DNA of 13,910 nt from positions 1 through 13,910 of the forward strand of contig SYNW01000050.1 in assembly GCA_005805045.1 (NCBI GenBank). The letters are read 5' to 3'. Source of the DNA: Actinomycetota bacterium (GTDB lineage Bacteria > Actinomycetota > Acidimicrobiia > Acidimicrobiales > Ilumatobacteraceae). Positions 1 to 5,735 of the stretch are shown one piece after another; positions within the stretch are counted from its first letter, which is position 1, and the number at the start of each line of letters is the position of its first letter. The notes beneath the pieces are model-generated. The model saw nothing but the letters and a program-made list of their open reading frames with translations, did no database searches and had not been told where the DNA came from. The position numbers were made by a program, and so were the translations under genes.

Positions 1-1
1 G

Positions 2-637
2 TCTGTACCTATGTATATAGACAAAAAACTGCCGCAACCTGCACCTGATTCACCGATAGTTTTCCAGTCGGCGCTGGTGGGTGGGGTGCAAGTCGTGACG
101 ATTCAAGATCAAGTGGTGCAAATGCAGGACAACGCGGGTGTGACGATGTCGATCAGCGCAGTTGACGATGCTGGTGAAATCGTCGCGGTGAACACCAGTG
201 GCGCAATCATCATCGAACTTGACTCATCGATTTCGATAGTCGGTGAAGGGTTCTTGCCGAACTCTGATGTTGTCGTCTGGCTGTTTTCTAGTCCGACACG
301 GCTCGGAGTGTTCAAATCTGATTCTGAAGGACGATTGAACAAACGGGTGCTAATACCACAAGGCATGGCACTCGGTGGTCACACAATCCAGATCAACGCA
401 CACGGCAGCGACTCAACTATTAGATCTCTGAACCTCGCCGTAGAACTACGCGAACCAAACACGACACCTGCTGAGGCCACACTTGTTGATCAAAGTCAAC
501 CAGAAACAGAGATTATTGATCGCCAAGTTGCAAGTGCGAACAAAGATTCGCGGGACTTGATCTTGAGGATACTCATAGTCATAATCGTTTTGTTGATACT
601 TGTAAATGCTAATGGACGTAGGCGAAGTCGAGGCTAA
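2..637 (+). CDS. C-terminal part of a tail-anchored Ig-like surface protein (5' end outside window)
   Basis: The reading frame is already open at base 2, before the first Met at 11, so this is probably the end of a longer exported protein. Counting from that Met (208 aa), residues about 72-146 form a beta-rich module. It has the pattern GEGFLPNSDV, then SSPTRLG, a DSEGRL turn and IPQG...GGHTI. This pattern resembles Ig-like repeats in actinobacterial cell-surface proteins. A Thr/Glu/Gln-rich linker (about 148-180) follows, then one strongly hydrophobic helix (about 183-199) and a basic tail, RRRSRG. That arrangement fits a C-terminal membrane anchor with the bulk outside the cell. I see no LPxTG sortase motif and no catalytic residues. 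The exact role, adhesion or envelope structure, is unknown. The alternative is that Met 11 is the true start, but no signal peptide follows it, so a partial gene is more likely. Confidence 0.6.
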   Translation, partial: SVPMYIDKKLPQPAPDSPIVFQSALVGGVQVVTIQDQVVQMQDNAGVTMSISAVDDAGEIVAVNTSGAIIIELDSSISIVGEGFLPNSDVVVWLFSSPTRLGVFKSDSEGRLNKRVLIPQGMALGGHTIQINAHGSDSTIRSLNLAVELREPNTTPAEATLVDQSQPETEIIDRQVASANKDSRDLILRILIVIIVLLILVNANGRRRSRG

Positions 638-644
638 AGCCTCG
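629..644 (+). terminator. Small hairpin over the stop codon of the surface-protein gene
   Basis: CGAGGCT (629-635) and AGCCTCG (638-644) are perfect reverse complements. They give about 6 bp of stem with a TAAA loop that contains the TAA stop (635-637). No T-run follows, so it is at best a weak or factor-assisted terminator, and it could be coincidental. Confidence 0.3.
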
Positions 645-944
645 GCATGTCATATCACCGCCGAGTGTGGCAACCCAGCAAATCGTTGGCTTCGCAATGG
701 AGTCGAATTTTATCCGTTAAGGATGCTGCGACAGTTGGACGCTTTGCGACCCTGAGGCACAGCAGACATCGGTCTTGGTGTCATCGACGGCCTTTGTCGT
801 TGCCGGGTGTGACATTGTGTCGGCATCGGCAAGCACCGTGTAAAACTCGAACGGGTGGTCGCCACCTTCAACCCAAAACTAGTCTTGTACCGCATAACAG
901 CAAGTGGTTTCACCTTCGTTGGGCAACCAACTATCGTTATTTAA
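638..944. other. Gene-poor stretch with broken reading-frame remnants
   Basis: No intact gene is convincing here. The longest plus-strand frame (from 647, 105 aa) is rich in Arg, His, Ser and Trp and runs out of frame into the downstream regulator, so it looks non-coding. Another plus frame reads protein-like from about 606, but is broken by TGA at 753-755 and TGA at 810-812. It then continues to TAA at 942-944, directly before the TetR ATG, with a plausible last segment (VVATFNPKLVLYRITASGF). On the minus strand, 720-878 is also open with protein-like composition (VEGGDHPFEFYTVLADAD), but has no ATG and is flanked by stops. This may be a decayed gene or simple intergenic DNA. I recognise no family. 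Confidence 0.35.
932..937 (+). promoter_or_regulatory. Putative -10 element for leaderless tetR-type gene
   Basis: TATCGT lies 7 nt before the ATG at 945, and no Shine-Dalgarno sequence is present. A weak -35 candidate, TTCACC (909-914), sits 17 nt upstream. The spacing fits leaderless transcription starting at or near the ATG, as seen at other genes in this window. Confidence 0.35.
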
Positions 945-1541
945 ATGTCTTTAGAAACACCTGACTCTTACAGCCGAATTCTTGAATCGGCTCGCCAAGA
1001 GATTTTGGTAAGTGGCATCATGGGTTTGCGAGTTTCCGCGGTCGCCACTTCGGCGGGTACATCAATTCCTTTGATTTACAAATACTTTGGTGATCGAGAT
1101 GGACTATTAACCGAAGTTCTTGGGCAGATCTATTTTGATTTTACAGAAGAAGACATCGCTAATGCGAAAAAGTGGCTCATAAATAACTCTGGAAGAGAAC
1201 TCATGGGGCCGGAGTTAGCAGATCTCTTTCCAAATCCATTCAAAGATCACATTCGGCACAGAAGAATTTGGGTCGCGAGGATAATTGCAGCGTCGCTCGA
1301 ACTGCCGAATTTGCGCCTAAAACTTGAAGAAATTCATTTGAAAATTGACCAAGAGTTTGATGAAGTGGTTGCGGAAATTCACTCTCTAATTGGCGGCCGG
1401 AAACATTTTTCTCCACAAGTGATGCGCGGTATTTTTCGTGGTCTTTCATTTGGGCATATTTTCACCGAATTTAATTACAGTCACAAACCCAGTGACGAAG
1501 AGTGGCGCGAACTAATCGTTTTTCTGTTGTCAACGACTTAG
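945..1541 (+). CDS. TetR/AcrR-family transcriptional regulator
   Basis: This is a 198-aa protein of typical TetR length. Residues about 8-60 form the N-terminal DNA-binding domain: a first helix (YSRILESARQEILVSG), then the helix-turn-helix (GLRVSAVATSAGTSIPLIYKYF) ending in the family hallmark YKYFGDRDGLL. The remaining about 135 residues are helical and divergent, as expected for the ligand-binding and dimerisation domain. The ligand cannot be predicted. The gene stands alone on the plus strand and converges on the CopZ-like gene, from which a long hairpin (1614-1653) separates it. The ATG at 945 directly abuts a TAA (942-944) that ends a broken upstream frame. No Shine-Dalgarno sequence is visible, so a leaderless start is likely. 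Its target may be itself or the neighbouring region, but nothing in the sequence fixes this. Confidence 0.85.
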   Translation: MSLETPDSYSRILESARQEILVSGIMGLRVSAVATSAGTSIPLIYKYFGDRDGLLTEVLGQIYFDFTEEDIANAKKWLINNSGRELMGPELADLFPNPFKDHIRHRRIWVARIIAASLELPNLRLKLEEIHLKIDQEFDEVVAEIHSLIGGRKHFSPQVMRGIFRGLSFGHIFTEFNYSHKPSDEEWRELIVFLLSTT

Positions 1542-1613
1542 GACTTCTATCAGCAGTTGGTGATTGCCTGTGCAATCTCAGGCTTGCGGGTTGAGTAAAG
1601 CCCAAACTCAGAG

Positions 1614-1653
1614 TCACTATAAATCAATTCGCAAACGAATTGATTTATAGTGA
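1614..1653. terminator. 18-bp perfect hairpin between convergent genes, likely bidirectional terminator
   Basis: The arms 1614-1631 and 1636-1653 are perfect reverse complements of 18 bp with the four-base loop CAAA. The stem is AT-rich with a GC closing pair (left arm ends AATTCG, right arm begins CGAATT). It sits between the TetR gene stop (1541) and the CopZ stop (1655-1657, minus strand), so it faces the 3' ends of both. No clean U-tract follows on either side. Termination in both directions is inferred from placement. A recombination or binding site is a less likely alternative. Confidence 0.6.
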
Positions 1654-1654
1654 A

Positions 1655-1861
1655 TTAATCGAGTATTGCGTATCCTGCTTCTTGCACTGCAGTCTTGAGT
1701 GCGCCGCGATCAAGATCTAAGGTGCTTGAAATCTTTGCCGTTGCGGTTTCTAGAGAAACTTCTACCGACTTGACGCCAGGCACTTCGGTAATGGCTTCTT
1801 TCACATGGCGAACGCAGTTCTGACAAGTCATGCCCGATATCTTTAACTCAGTGTCAGCCAT
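1655..1861 (-). CDS. copZ: CopZ-like heavy-metal-associated (HMA) copper chaperone
   Basis: This 68-aa single-domain protein matches the HMA fold in length and pattern. The metal-binding loop GMTCQNC is at residues 10-16, with Cys13 and Cys16 as ligands. It is followed by VKEAITEVPGVKSVEVSLETATAKI and ends with an EAGYAI segment. Members bind Cu(I) in the cytoplasm and pass it to P-type ATPases or regulators. Neither a CopA ATPase nor a CsoR is present in the window. I chose the ATG at 1859-1861. The frame extends two codons further to a TTG, but that adds only Met-Phe and lacks support. The start codon overlaps that of the divergent DUF305 lipoprotein gene, so its promoter must lie inside that neighbour. 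A TAGATT element at the right spacing supports this. Zinc or another soft metal is possible, but copper fits the partner. Confidence 0.88.
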   Translation of the reverse strand: MADTELKISGMTCQNCVRHVKEAITEVPGVKSVEVSLETATAKISSTLDLDRGALKTAVQEAGYAILD

Positions 1862-2408
1862 GAACAAAAATCTAGTCGTTCTTGTTGCGCTGACGCTTGT
1901 TGGGTGCTCAAGCAGTTCGGCAGTAGACGAAAACGCCTCATGGAATAAAGCCGATCAGAAGTTCGTTCAAGAGATGATCCCGCACCACGAGCAGGCCGTA
2001 GTTATGTCTGCAATGGTTGGCGATGTTGAAGTTTCTCCTGAAACGGCAGCGTTGGCATCAGGAATAACTGATGCTCAAGCAACTGAAATTAAGTTGATGC
2101 AGAGTTTTCTTGATGAGTGGAGTGTTAAATCTGATCCGCATGCTGGTCACATGATGAGTGGCGATGAAAGCCACGGAATGATGACCGACGAAGAGTTATC
2201 CGAACTCAAAAACTCATTAGGCGTAGATTTTGAAAAAATGTGGTTGACTATGATGCTCGCTCACCATAATGGCGCGGTAAAAATGGCCGAGACGGTTCTT
2301 GCTGATGGTAAAGATTCTCGAGTCAAGACTTTGGCCGAAAACATCATAAATACACAGCAAAAAGAAATTGAGACGATTAATTCACTTTTAGCGAATCTGG
2401 GCAGTTGA
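1860..2408 (+). CDS. DUF305 His/Met-rich lipoprotein, probable copper-binding envelope protein
   Basis: This is a 182-aa protein. It has a lipoprotein signal peptide (MNKNLVVLVALTLVGC, lipobox LVGC, lipidated Cys16) followed by a Ser-rich linker. The rest is a DUF305 ferritin-like helical fold with two HH motifs: MIPHHEQAVVMS (about 39-50) and MMLAHHNGAVKMA (about 131-143). Between them is a His/Met-rich loop (PHAGHMM, SHGMM, about 93-108). DUF305 proteins often occur with copper genes, and the His/Met residues suit extracytoplasmic copper binding. Metal and role are inferred. An upstream in-frame ATG at 1830 would add ten residues before the signal peptide and overlap copZ by 32 bp. I prefer 1860 because it places the signal peptide at the N-terminus. 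The start bases are shared with copZ on the other strand. The 3' end overlaps the convergent PadR-Mop gene by 21 bp. Confidence 0.85.
   Translation: MNKNLVVLVALTLVGCSSSSAVDENASWNKADQKFVQEMIPHHEQAVVMSAMVGDVEVSPETAALASGITDAQATEIKLMQSFLDEWSVKSDPHAGHMMSGDESHGMMTDEELSELKNSLGVDFEKMWLTMMLAHHNGAVKMAETVLADGKDSRVKTLAENIINTQQKEIETINSLLANLGS
1869..1874 (-). promoter_or_regulatory. Putative -10 element for leaderless copZ, inside the DUF305 coding region
   Basis: Read on the minus strand, TAGATT is followed by exactly 7 nt (TTTGTTC) and then the copZ ATG. The same hexamer with 6 nt precedes the MFS gene. It lies within the first codons of the opposite-strand lipoprotein gene. Confidence 0.45.
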
Positions 2409-3149
2409 AGTCGCGATCATTACCTCAGTGGCTTTGAACAAGGCAACAACTTCAGAACCAGGGGCAAGAACAAGGTCTTGTGCGGCCTCGCGAGTGATTG
2501 TTGAAGTCATGGTCTGATTGGGCTCAAGCGAAAGATAAACAGTCGACAGAGTGTCACCATGCTTTACTTTGGCGACATGTGCTTGAAGTTGGTTTCGAGC
2601 GCTGATTTGAATTTGCTTTTTTCCGTCGGGTATAGCCGATGAAGTCTCGCCTTCAAGTTCGGCAAGAAATCGCATCACTGCTCGCGATTGTTCGCGGCGC
2701 CAAATAGCCACAGGTGTCGACGACGAATCAGCAAGTAGGGCGGCAACAATTGGTTCAAGAGTTTGTCTCTGCTTTTTGATTAGTCGCGATGGGTTCTGTT
2801 TGAGAATTTGTGACAAAAGAATTTTTATCAAAAATTCGCTGCGAATGTCTCGCAAGCGCATGACGGGCTCGGCCAACCATTGTCTGGCTAATCGCTCACC
2901 ATTGACCGTACATTTCAACTGCCATTTGAGTTGACCGCGAACACCAGTTGATTCAACGCTGCGAATCAATTCTTGTGTCGCCAAAGATTTGACTGCTCGA
3001 TATACAACAGGTCGACTGAGCGTGAGAACTTCGCCAAGAGTCGTGTCGACTTCAAACTGCTTGGCAAGTTGATAACCGTGGCTCTTGCCGTTGCTGATTA
3101 AAACAAGGCAGGCGCCCTCAATCAGATCAAAAGTGGGTTTCTTGTTCAT
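2388..3149 (-). CDS. PadR-type transcriptional regulator fused to a Mop/TOBE molybdate-binding domain
   Basis: This 253-aa protein has two recognisable parts. Residues about 8-95 resemble the PadR winged helix: CLVLISNGKSHGYQLAKQF, then LSRPVVYRAVKSLATQELI and a wing (GQLKWQLKCTVNGERLA). A helical middle (about 95-170) resembles the PadR C-terminal dimerisation helices. Residues about 179-247 match the Mop/TOBE fold that binds molybdate: QISARNQLQAHVAKVKHGD, then TSTITREAAQDLVLAPGSEVVALFKATEVMIAT. In Proteobacteria, ModE carries Mop domains behind a LysR-type helix-turn-helix. Here the DNA-binding part is PadR-like instead. It is divergent from modABC across a 62-bp gap with a palindrome. I infer that it senses cytoplasmic molybdate (or tungstate) and represses modABC and perhaps itself. 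No Shine-Dalgarno sequence precedes the ATG. Its stop lies inside the convergent DUF305 gene. Confidence 0.85.
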   Translation of the reverse strand: MNKKPTFDLIEGACLVLISNGKSHGYQLAKQFEVDTTLGEVLTLSRPVVYRAVKSLATQELIRSVESTGVRGQLKWQLKCTVNGERLARQWLAEPVMRLRDIRSEFLIKILLSQILKQNPSRLIKKQRQTLEPIVAALLADSSSTPVAIWRREQSRAVMRFLAELEGETSSAIPDGKKQIQISARNQLQAHVAKVKHGDTLSTVYLSLEPNQTMTSTITREAAQDLVLAPGSEVVALFKATEVMIATSTAQIR

Positions 3150-3171
3150 AGAGGACTAATAGTACATAATA

Positions 3172-3186
3172 AACTATCGGATAGTT
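3172..3186. promoter_or_regulatory. Palindromic operator candidate between the PadR-Mop gene and modA
   Basis: AACTATC (3172-3178) and GATAGTT (3180-3186) form a perfect 7-bp inverted repeat with one central base. It is nearly centred in the 62-bp divergent intergenic region (3150-3211). It would cover the -35 zone of a modA promoter whose -10 is TAACCT (3200-3205, 6 nt before the ATG). It would also cover that of a minus-strand promoter with TACTAT (3159-3164). Two smaller imperfect repeats flank it: ACTA-A-TAGT (3155-3163) and GTTA-CTAA-TAAC (3192-3203). It does not resemble the TATAT-core ModE box. Binding by the PadR-Mop protein is inferred. Confidence 0.5.
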
Positions 3187-3211
3187 CGTTTGTTACTAAT
3201 AACCTCAATGC

Positions 3212-4234
3212 ATGTTTGCTGGCAAATATGCTGCGATGCGGCGCCTCGCGGTTGTGGCGCTTTTTGCCTGGTCTGCATGCGGCCAATTCGTATCAGCCAA
3301 AAGTTATGCGACGATACCAAAAGTTGTTTGGCTTGCAGCCTCAGTCCCAGATTCAGCACGAATCGAAATTTCAAAGATTGTAAAAACAGATTCTACGGCC
3401 CAGGTAAAAATTGCTACTCAGGGCTCGTGCGCAATCAAAGGTAGCTATCTAGTTACTACAAGGGTTGGCGTCTGCAAAATTGAAATGCGATTAGCGGCAA
3501 CTCAAAGGTTTGTGGCGCTCACTAGTTCGGCAGTAATTGAGGTCAAGAAGAAGACTGAATTGACGGTACTGGCCGCAGCTTCATTGGCGAAGGCATTTGA
3601 AGCAATCGGAAAAGTTTTTATGGCCAAGTTTCTGCATGTCTCGGTGAGATTCAACTTTGCCGGTAGCGCAACACTCGCGACACAGATTCGGCAAGGTGCG
3701 CCAGTCGACATTGTCGCCATGGCCGACACCGCAAACATTGAAAAAGTCGTCTCATTTGGAGATATTGAGCGAAAGTCAGTCAGAACTTTGGTACGAAATC
3801 AACTGACGATACTCGTGCAGCGTGGTAACCCACAAAAAATTGCATCACTTAATGACTTGACTCGTGTTGGTTTAAAAGTCGTACTTTGTGATATTGCACA
3901 GCCTTGTGGCAAATATGCCGCAACTGTTTTGGCTAAGGCCGATGTTTCGTTTACTGTTGCGAGTCGTGAGGCGAGTGCGAGCGGCGTGGTGTTGCGAGTC
4001 GGCCTCGGTGAGGCTGATGCTGGCATCGCTTATGTCACCGATGGTCTTATCGCAGGTGACGAAATCGAGGCAATAAAAATCGCCGACAACTTAAATTTGT
4101 TTGTCGATTACCCAATTGGTATCGCGGTTTCACCAACCACAAAAGACGAATCAGTCATTTCGTCGTTCATGGCGATGGTAAGCAGCAAAGTCGGTCATCA
4201 AATCTTTGTCAGTAACGGGTTTATCCTGCCATGA
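3212..4234 (+). CDS. modA: Molybdate ABC transporter substrate-binding protein ModA with an N-terminal Ig-like domain
   Basis: This is a 340-aa exported protein. Residues 1-29 form a signal peptide with twin Arg (MRRLAVVALFAW). Cys23 in WSAC could be a poor lipobox, and FVSA-K (27-30) could be a signal peptidase I site. Residues about 113-340 are a ModA domain: LTVLAAASLAKAFEAIG, FAGSATLATQIRQGAPVDIVAMAD, DIAQPCGKYA, GEADAGIAYVTD and YPIGIAV. Between them, about 47-112 resemble a bacterial Ig-like repeat with paired cysteines (GSCAIKG, then GVCKIEMR) and a VIEVKKK exit strand. Ordinary ModA proteins (about 250 aa) lack this. An in-frame ATG at 3236 (MRRLAVV) would also give a good signal peptide. 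I keep 3212 because a TAACCT element lies 6 nt before it. The stop overlaps the modB start (ATGA). Tungstate binding cannot be excluded. Confidence 0.88.
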   Translation: MFAGKYAAMRRLAVVALFAWSACGQFVSAKSYATIPKVVWLAASVPDSARIEISKIVKTDSTAQVKIATQGSCAIKGSYLVTTRVGVCKIEMRLAATQRFVALTSSAVIEVKKKTELTVLAAASLAKAFEAIGKVFMAKFLHVSVRFNFAGSATLATQIRQGAPVDIVAMADTANIEKVVSFGDIERKSVRTLVRNQLTILVQRGNPQKIASLNDLTRVGLKVVLCDIAQPCGKYAATVLAKADVSFTVASREASASGVVLRVGLGEADAGIAYVTDGLIAGDEIEAIKIADNLNLFVDYPIGIAVSPTTKDESVISSFMAMVSSKVGHQIFVSNGFILP

Positions 4235-5031
4235 AGCGAAGTTTGTCGTCTCCGCGTGGGCTATCGCTGTTTGCGCTTCCCGCGATGGCAATGGTTCTCG
4301 TGCCAGTGATCGCTGTAGTTCTGCGTACAAATTGGTCGAGTTTTTTGACATCAATCTCAACTGACACTTCGCGCACGGCTCTTATGCTGTCGCTGCGCAC
4401 ATCATTGTTGACGACAAGTTTGGCGCTAATTTTTGGCACACCACTGGCATGGGTGCTTGCGAAGCGTGAATTCAAACTCAAATCATTGCTGCGTGCATTG
4501 TGTATTTTGCCGATGGTTTTACCACCTGTCGTGGGCGGTGTCGCACTGTTATATGCCTTTGGTCGGCGAGGCGTAGTCGGCGCAGCACTAAATGACTGGT
4601 TCGGTTGGCAATTGGCATTCACCCAAACTGCGGCCGTGCTGGCACAATTTTTCGTGGCAGCACCATTTTTTATTTTGGTGATGGAGGCCGCATTCGGGCA
4701 GGTTGATCAACGCGTGGTCGGCACTGCGCGAACTTTTGGTGCAGGGCCGTGGCGAACCTTTGTCACTGTGACTCTCGGTCTTGTGCGGCCATCATTGGTC
4801 GCGGCACTCGTGTTGACTTGGGCGCGAGCACTCGGTGAATTCGGCGCGACGATTGCATTTGCCGGCAACACCGAAGGTCGAACTCAGACCGTGCCTCTTG
4901 CTGTGTTTAGCCAACTTGAGTCGGGTGATGACTCGGCGTTAGCACTTTCGATGTTGATGATGATCGTTTCGTTGGGTGTGCTTGTCGCGTTGCGTGGCAA
5001 ATGGATTTCTGCTTTGCGTCGGGGCTTTTGA
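4231..5031 (+). CDS. modB: Molybdate ABC transporter permease ModB
   Basis: This 266-aa integral membrane protein has about six predicted hydrophobic helices, normal for ModB. They include LFALPAMAMVLVPVIAVVL (about 13-31), LLTTSLALIFGTPLAWVLA and a C-terminal helix at about 239-254. The helix containing LPMVLPPVVGGVALLYAFG (about 93-111) is characteristic of molybdate/sulfate permeases. The EAA loop that contacts the ATPase lies at about 152-177 (EAAFGQVDQ, then TARTFGAGPWRTF). The ALGEFGATIAFAGN signature (about 200-213) supports the molybdate/sulfate family. It imports oxyanions delivered by ModA. Its ATG overlaps the modA stop by 4 bp, and its TGA shares one base with the modC ATG (TGATG). 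Translation of the three genes is therefore probably coupled. No separate promoter is seen. Confidence 0.93.
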   Translation: MKRSLSSPRGLSLFALPAMAMVLVPVIAVVLRTNWSSFLTSISTDTSRTALMLSLRTSLLTTSLALIFGTPLAWVLAKREFKLKSLLRALCILPMVLPPVVGGVALLYAFGRRGVVGAALNDWFGWQLAFTQTAAVLAQFFVAAPFFILVMEAAFGQVDQRVVGTARTFGAGPWRTFVTVTLGLVRPSLVAALVLTWARALGEFGATIAFAGNTEGRTQTVPLAVFSQLESGDDSALALSMLMMIVSLGVLVALRGKWISALRRGF

Positions 5032-5690
5032 TGTCGCTCGCAATGTATTGTCGCCTAAAACGAACAAAGTTTGTTCTTGATGTCGAACTGTCGCTCACGC
5101 CTGGGCGTGTTTTGGCGATTACAGGCGAAAACGGTTCGGGAAAGTCTTCGACGATTGACATGATTGCGGGCTTACTTGCATGCACAACCGGCAAGATTTT
5201 GCTGAACGGCGAAGTGCTTGATGATTCGACGACCAATCAGTTCGTGCAACCCGAGATGCGTGGCGTGTCGACCGTGTTTCAGGGTGGTGGTTTGTTCTCG
5301 CACATGACCGTTGAAAAAAACATCTTGTTCGGTCGCGGTGCTGAGTTCAAAAATACGCCGAAATTCAATGCTGCAGTTGAGCAATTTAATCTGGTCGGCT
5401 TGTTGACGCGTAAGCCGTCAACCTTGAGTGGCGGTCAGCGTCAACGAGTTGCACTCGCCAGGGCTTTTCTTTCACCTTCTGAGATTTTGTTGCTCGATGA
5501 ACCGACGTCGTCGCTTGACGCTGTTTCGCGCGACGAGGTGCGGCGGGCGATGAAGGGATTCTTTGAGACCTATAAAGGTGTCGTTATTTTGGTCTCGCAC
5601 GATGCAGTCGAGGTCGCCCAAATCGCGACGGATGTTACAAACATCAAAGTCACGCGAGGCGAAACAACGACGGCAAAGTTAACCGCATAA
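5031..5690 (+). CDS. modC: Molybdate ABC transporter ATP-binding protein ModC, short form without TOBE domain
   Basis: This 219-aa ABC ATPase energises the ModB channel. All core motifs are present: Walker A GENGSGKSS (32-40), Q-loop TVFQGGG (Gln84), signature LSGGQRQRVALARA (132-145), Walker B ILLLDEPTSSLD (152-163) and H-loop VSHD (His190). The protein ends about 30 residues after the H-loop. The C-terminal Mop/TOBE regulatory domain found in classical ModC of about 350 aa is missing, and no frameshifted remnant is visible before the next gene. I start at ATG 5031, which overlaps the modB TGA. The frame extends upstream to ATG 5001, but that lies inside modB and adds an unlikely N-terminus. 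ATG 5043 is another possibility. Identity as ModC rests mainly on operon context, because the ATPase alone could belong to other importers. Confidence 0.88.
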   Translation: MSLAMYCRLKRTKFVLDVELSLTPGRVLAITGENGSGKSSTIDMIAGLLACTTGKILLNGEVLDDSTTNQFVQPEMRGVSTVFQGGGLFSHMTVEKNILFGRGAEFKNTPKFNAAVEQFNLVGLLTRKPSTLSGGQRQRVALARAFLSPSEILLLDEPTSSLDAVSRDEVRRAMKGFFETYKGVVILVSHDAVEVAQIATDVTNIKVTRGETTTAKLTA

Positions 5691-5723
5691 TCGCGTCGAT
5701 TAGCGGCGAACGATTGAAGAACA

Positions 5724-5729
5724 TAGGGT
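5724..5729 (+). promoter_or_regulatory. Putative -10 element for leaderless crotonase gene
   Basis: TAGGGT lies 6 nt (AGGGCG) before the ATG at 5736, the leaderless spacing seen elsewhere here. The same G-rich bases could instead act as a weak ribosome-binding site, so the reading is ambiguous. Confidence 0.35.
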
Positions 5730-5735
5730 AGGGCG

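Noticed and set aside
647..964. 105-aa ORF on the plus strand
   Set aside because: Composition is dominated by Arg, His, Ser and Trp, no domain is visible, and it overlaps the well-supported TetR start out of frame.
945..2408. TetR protein as regulator of the copper pair
   Set aside because: It is convergent with copZ and separated by a strong hairpin. Copper regulation in actinobacteria is usually by CsoR or MerR types, and nothing in the sequence ties the TetR protein to copper.
3150..3211. Classical ModE box or molybdenum-cofactor riboswitch
   Set aside because: The palindrome lacks the TATAT-type core of ModE sites. The 62-bp gap is too short for a Moco riboswitch, and I saw no matching structure.
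3190..3444. 84-aa plus-strand ORF and the 66-aa minus ORF (3174-3374) at the modA start
   Set aside because: Both are out-of-frame shadows of the modA signal peptide region and the intergenic operator.
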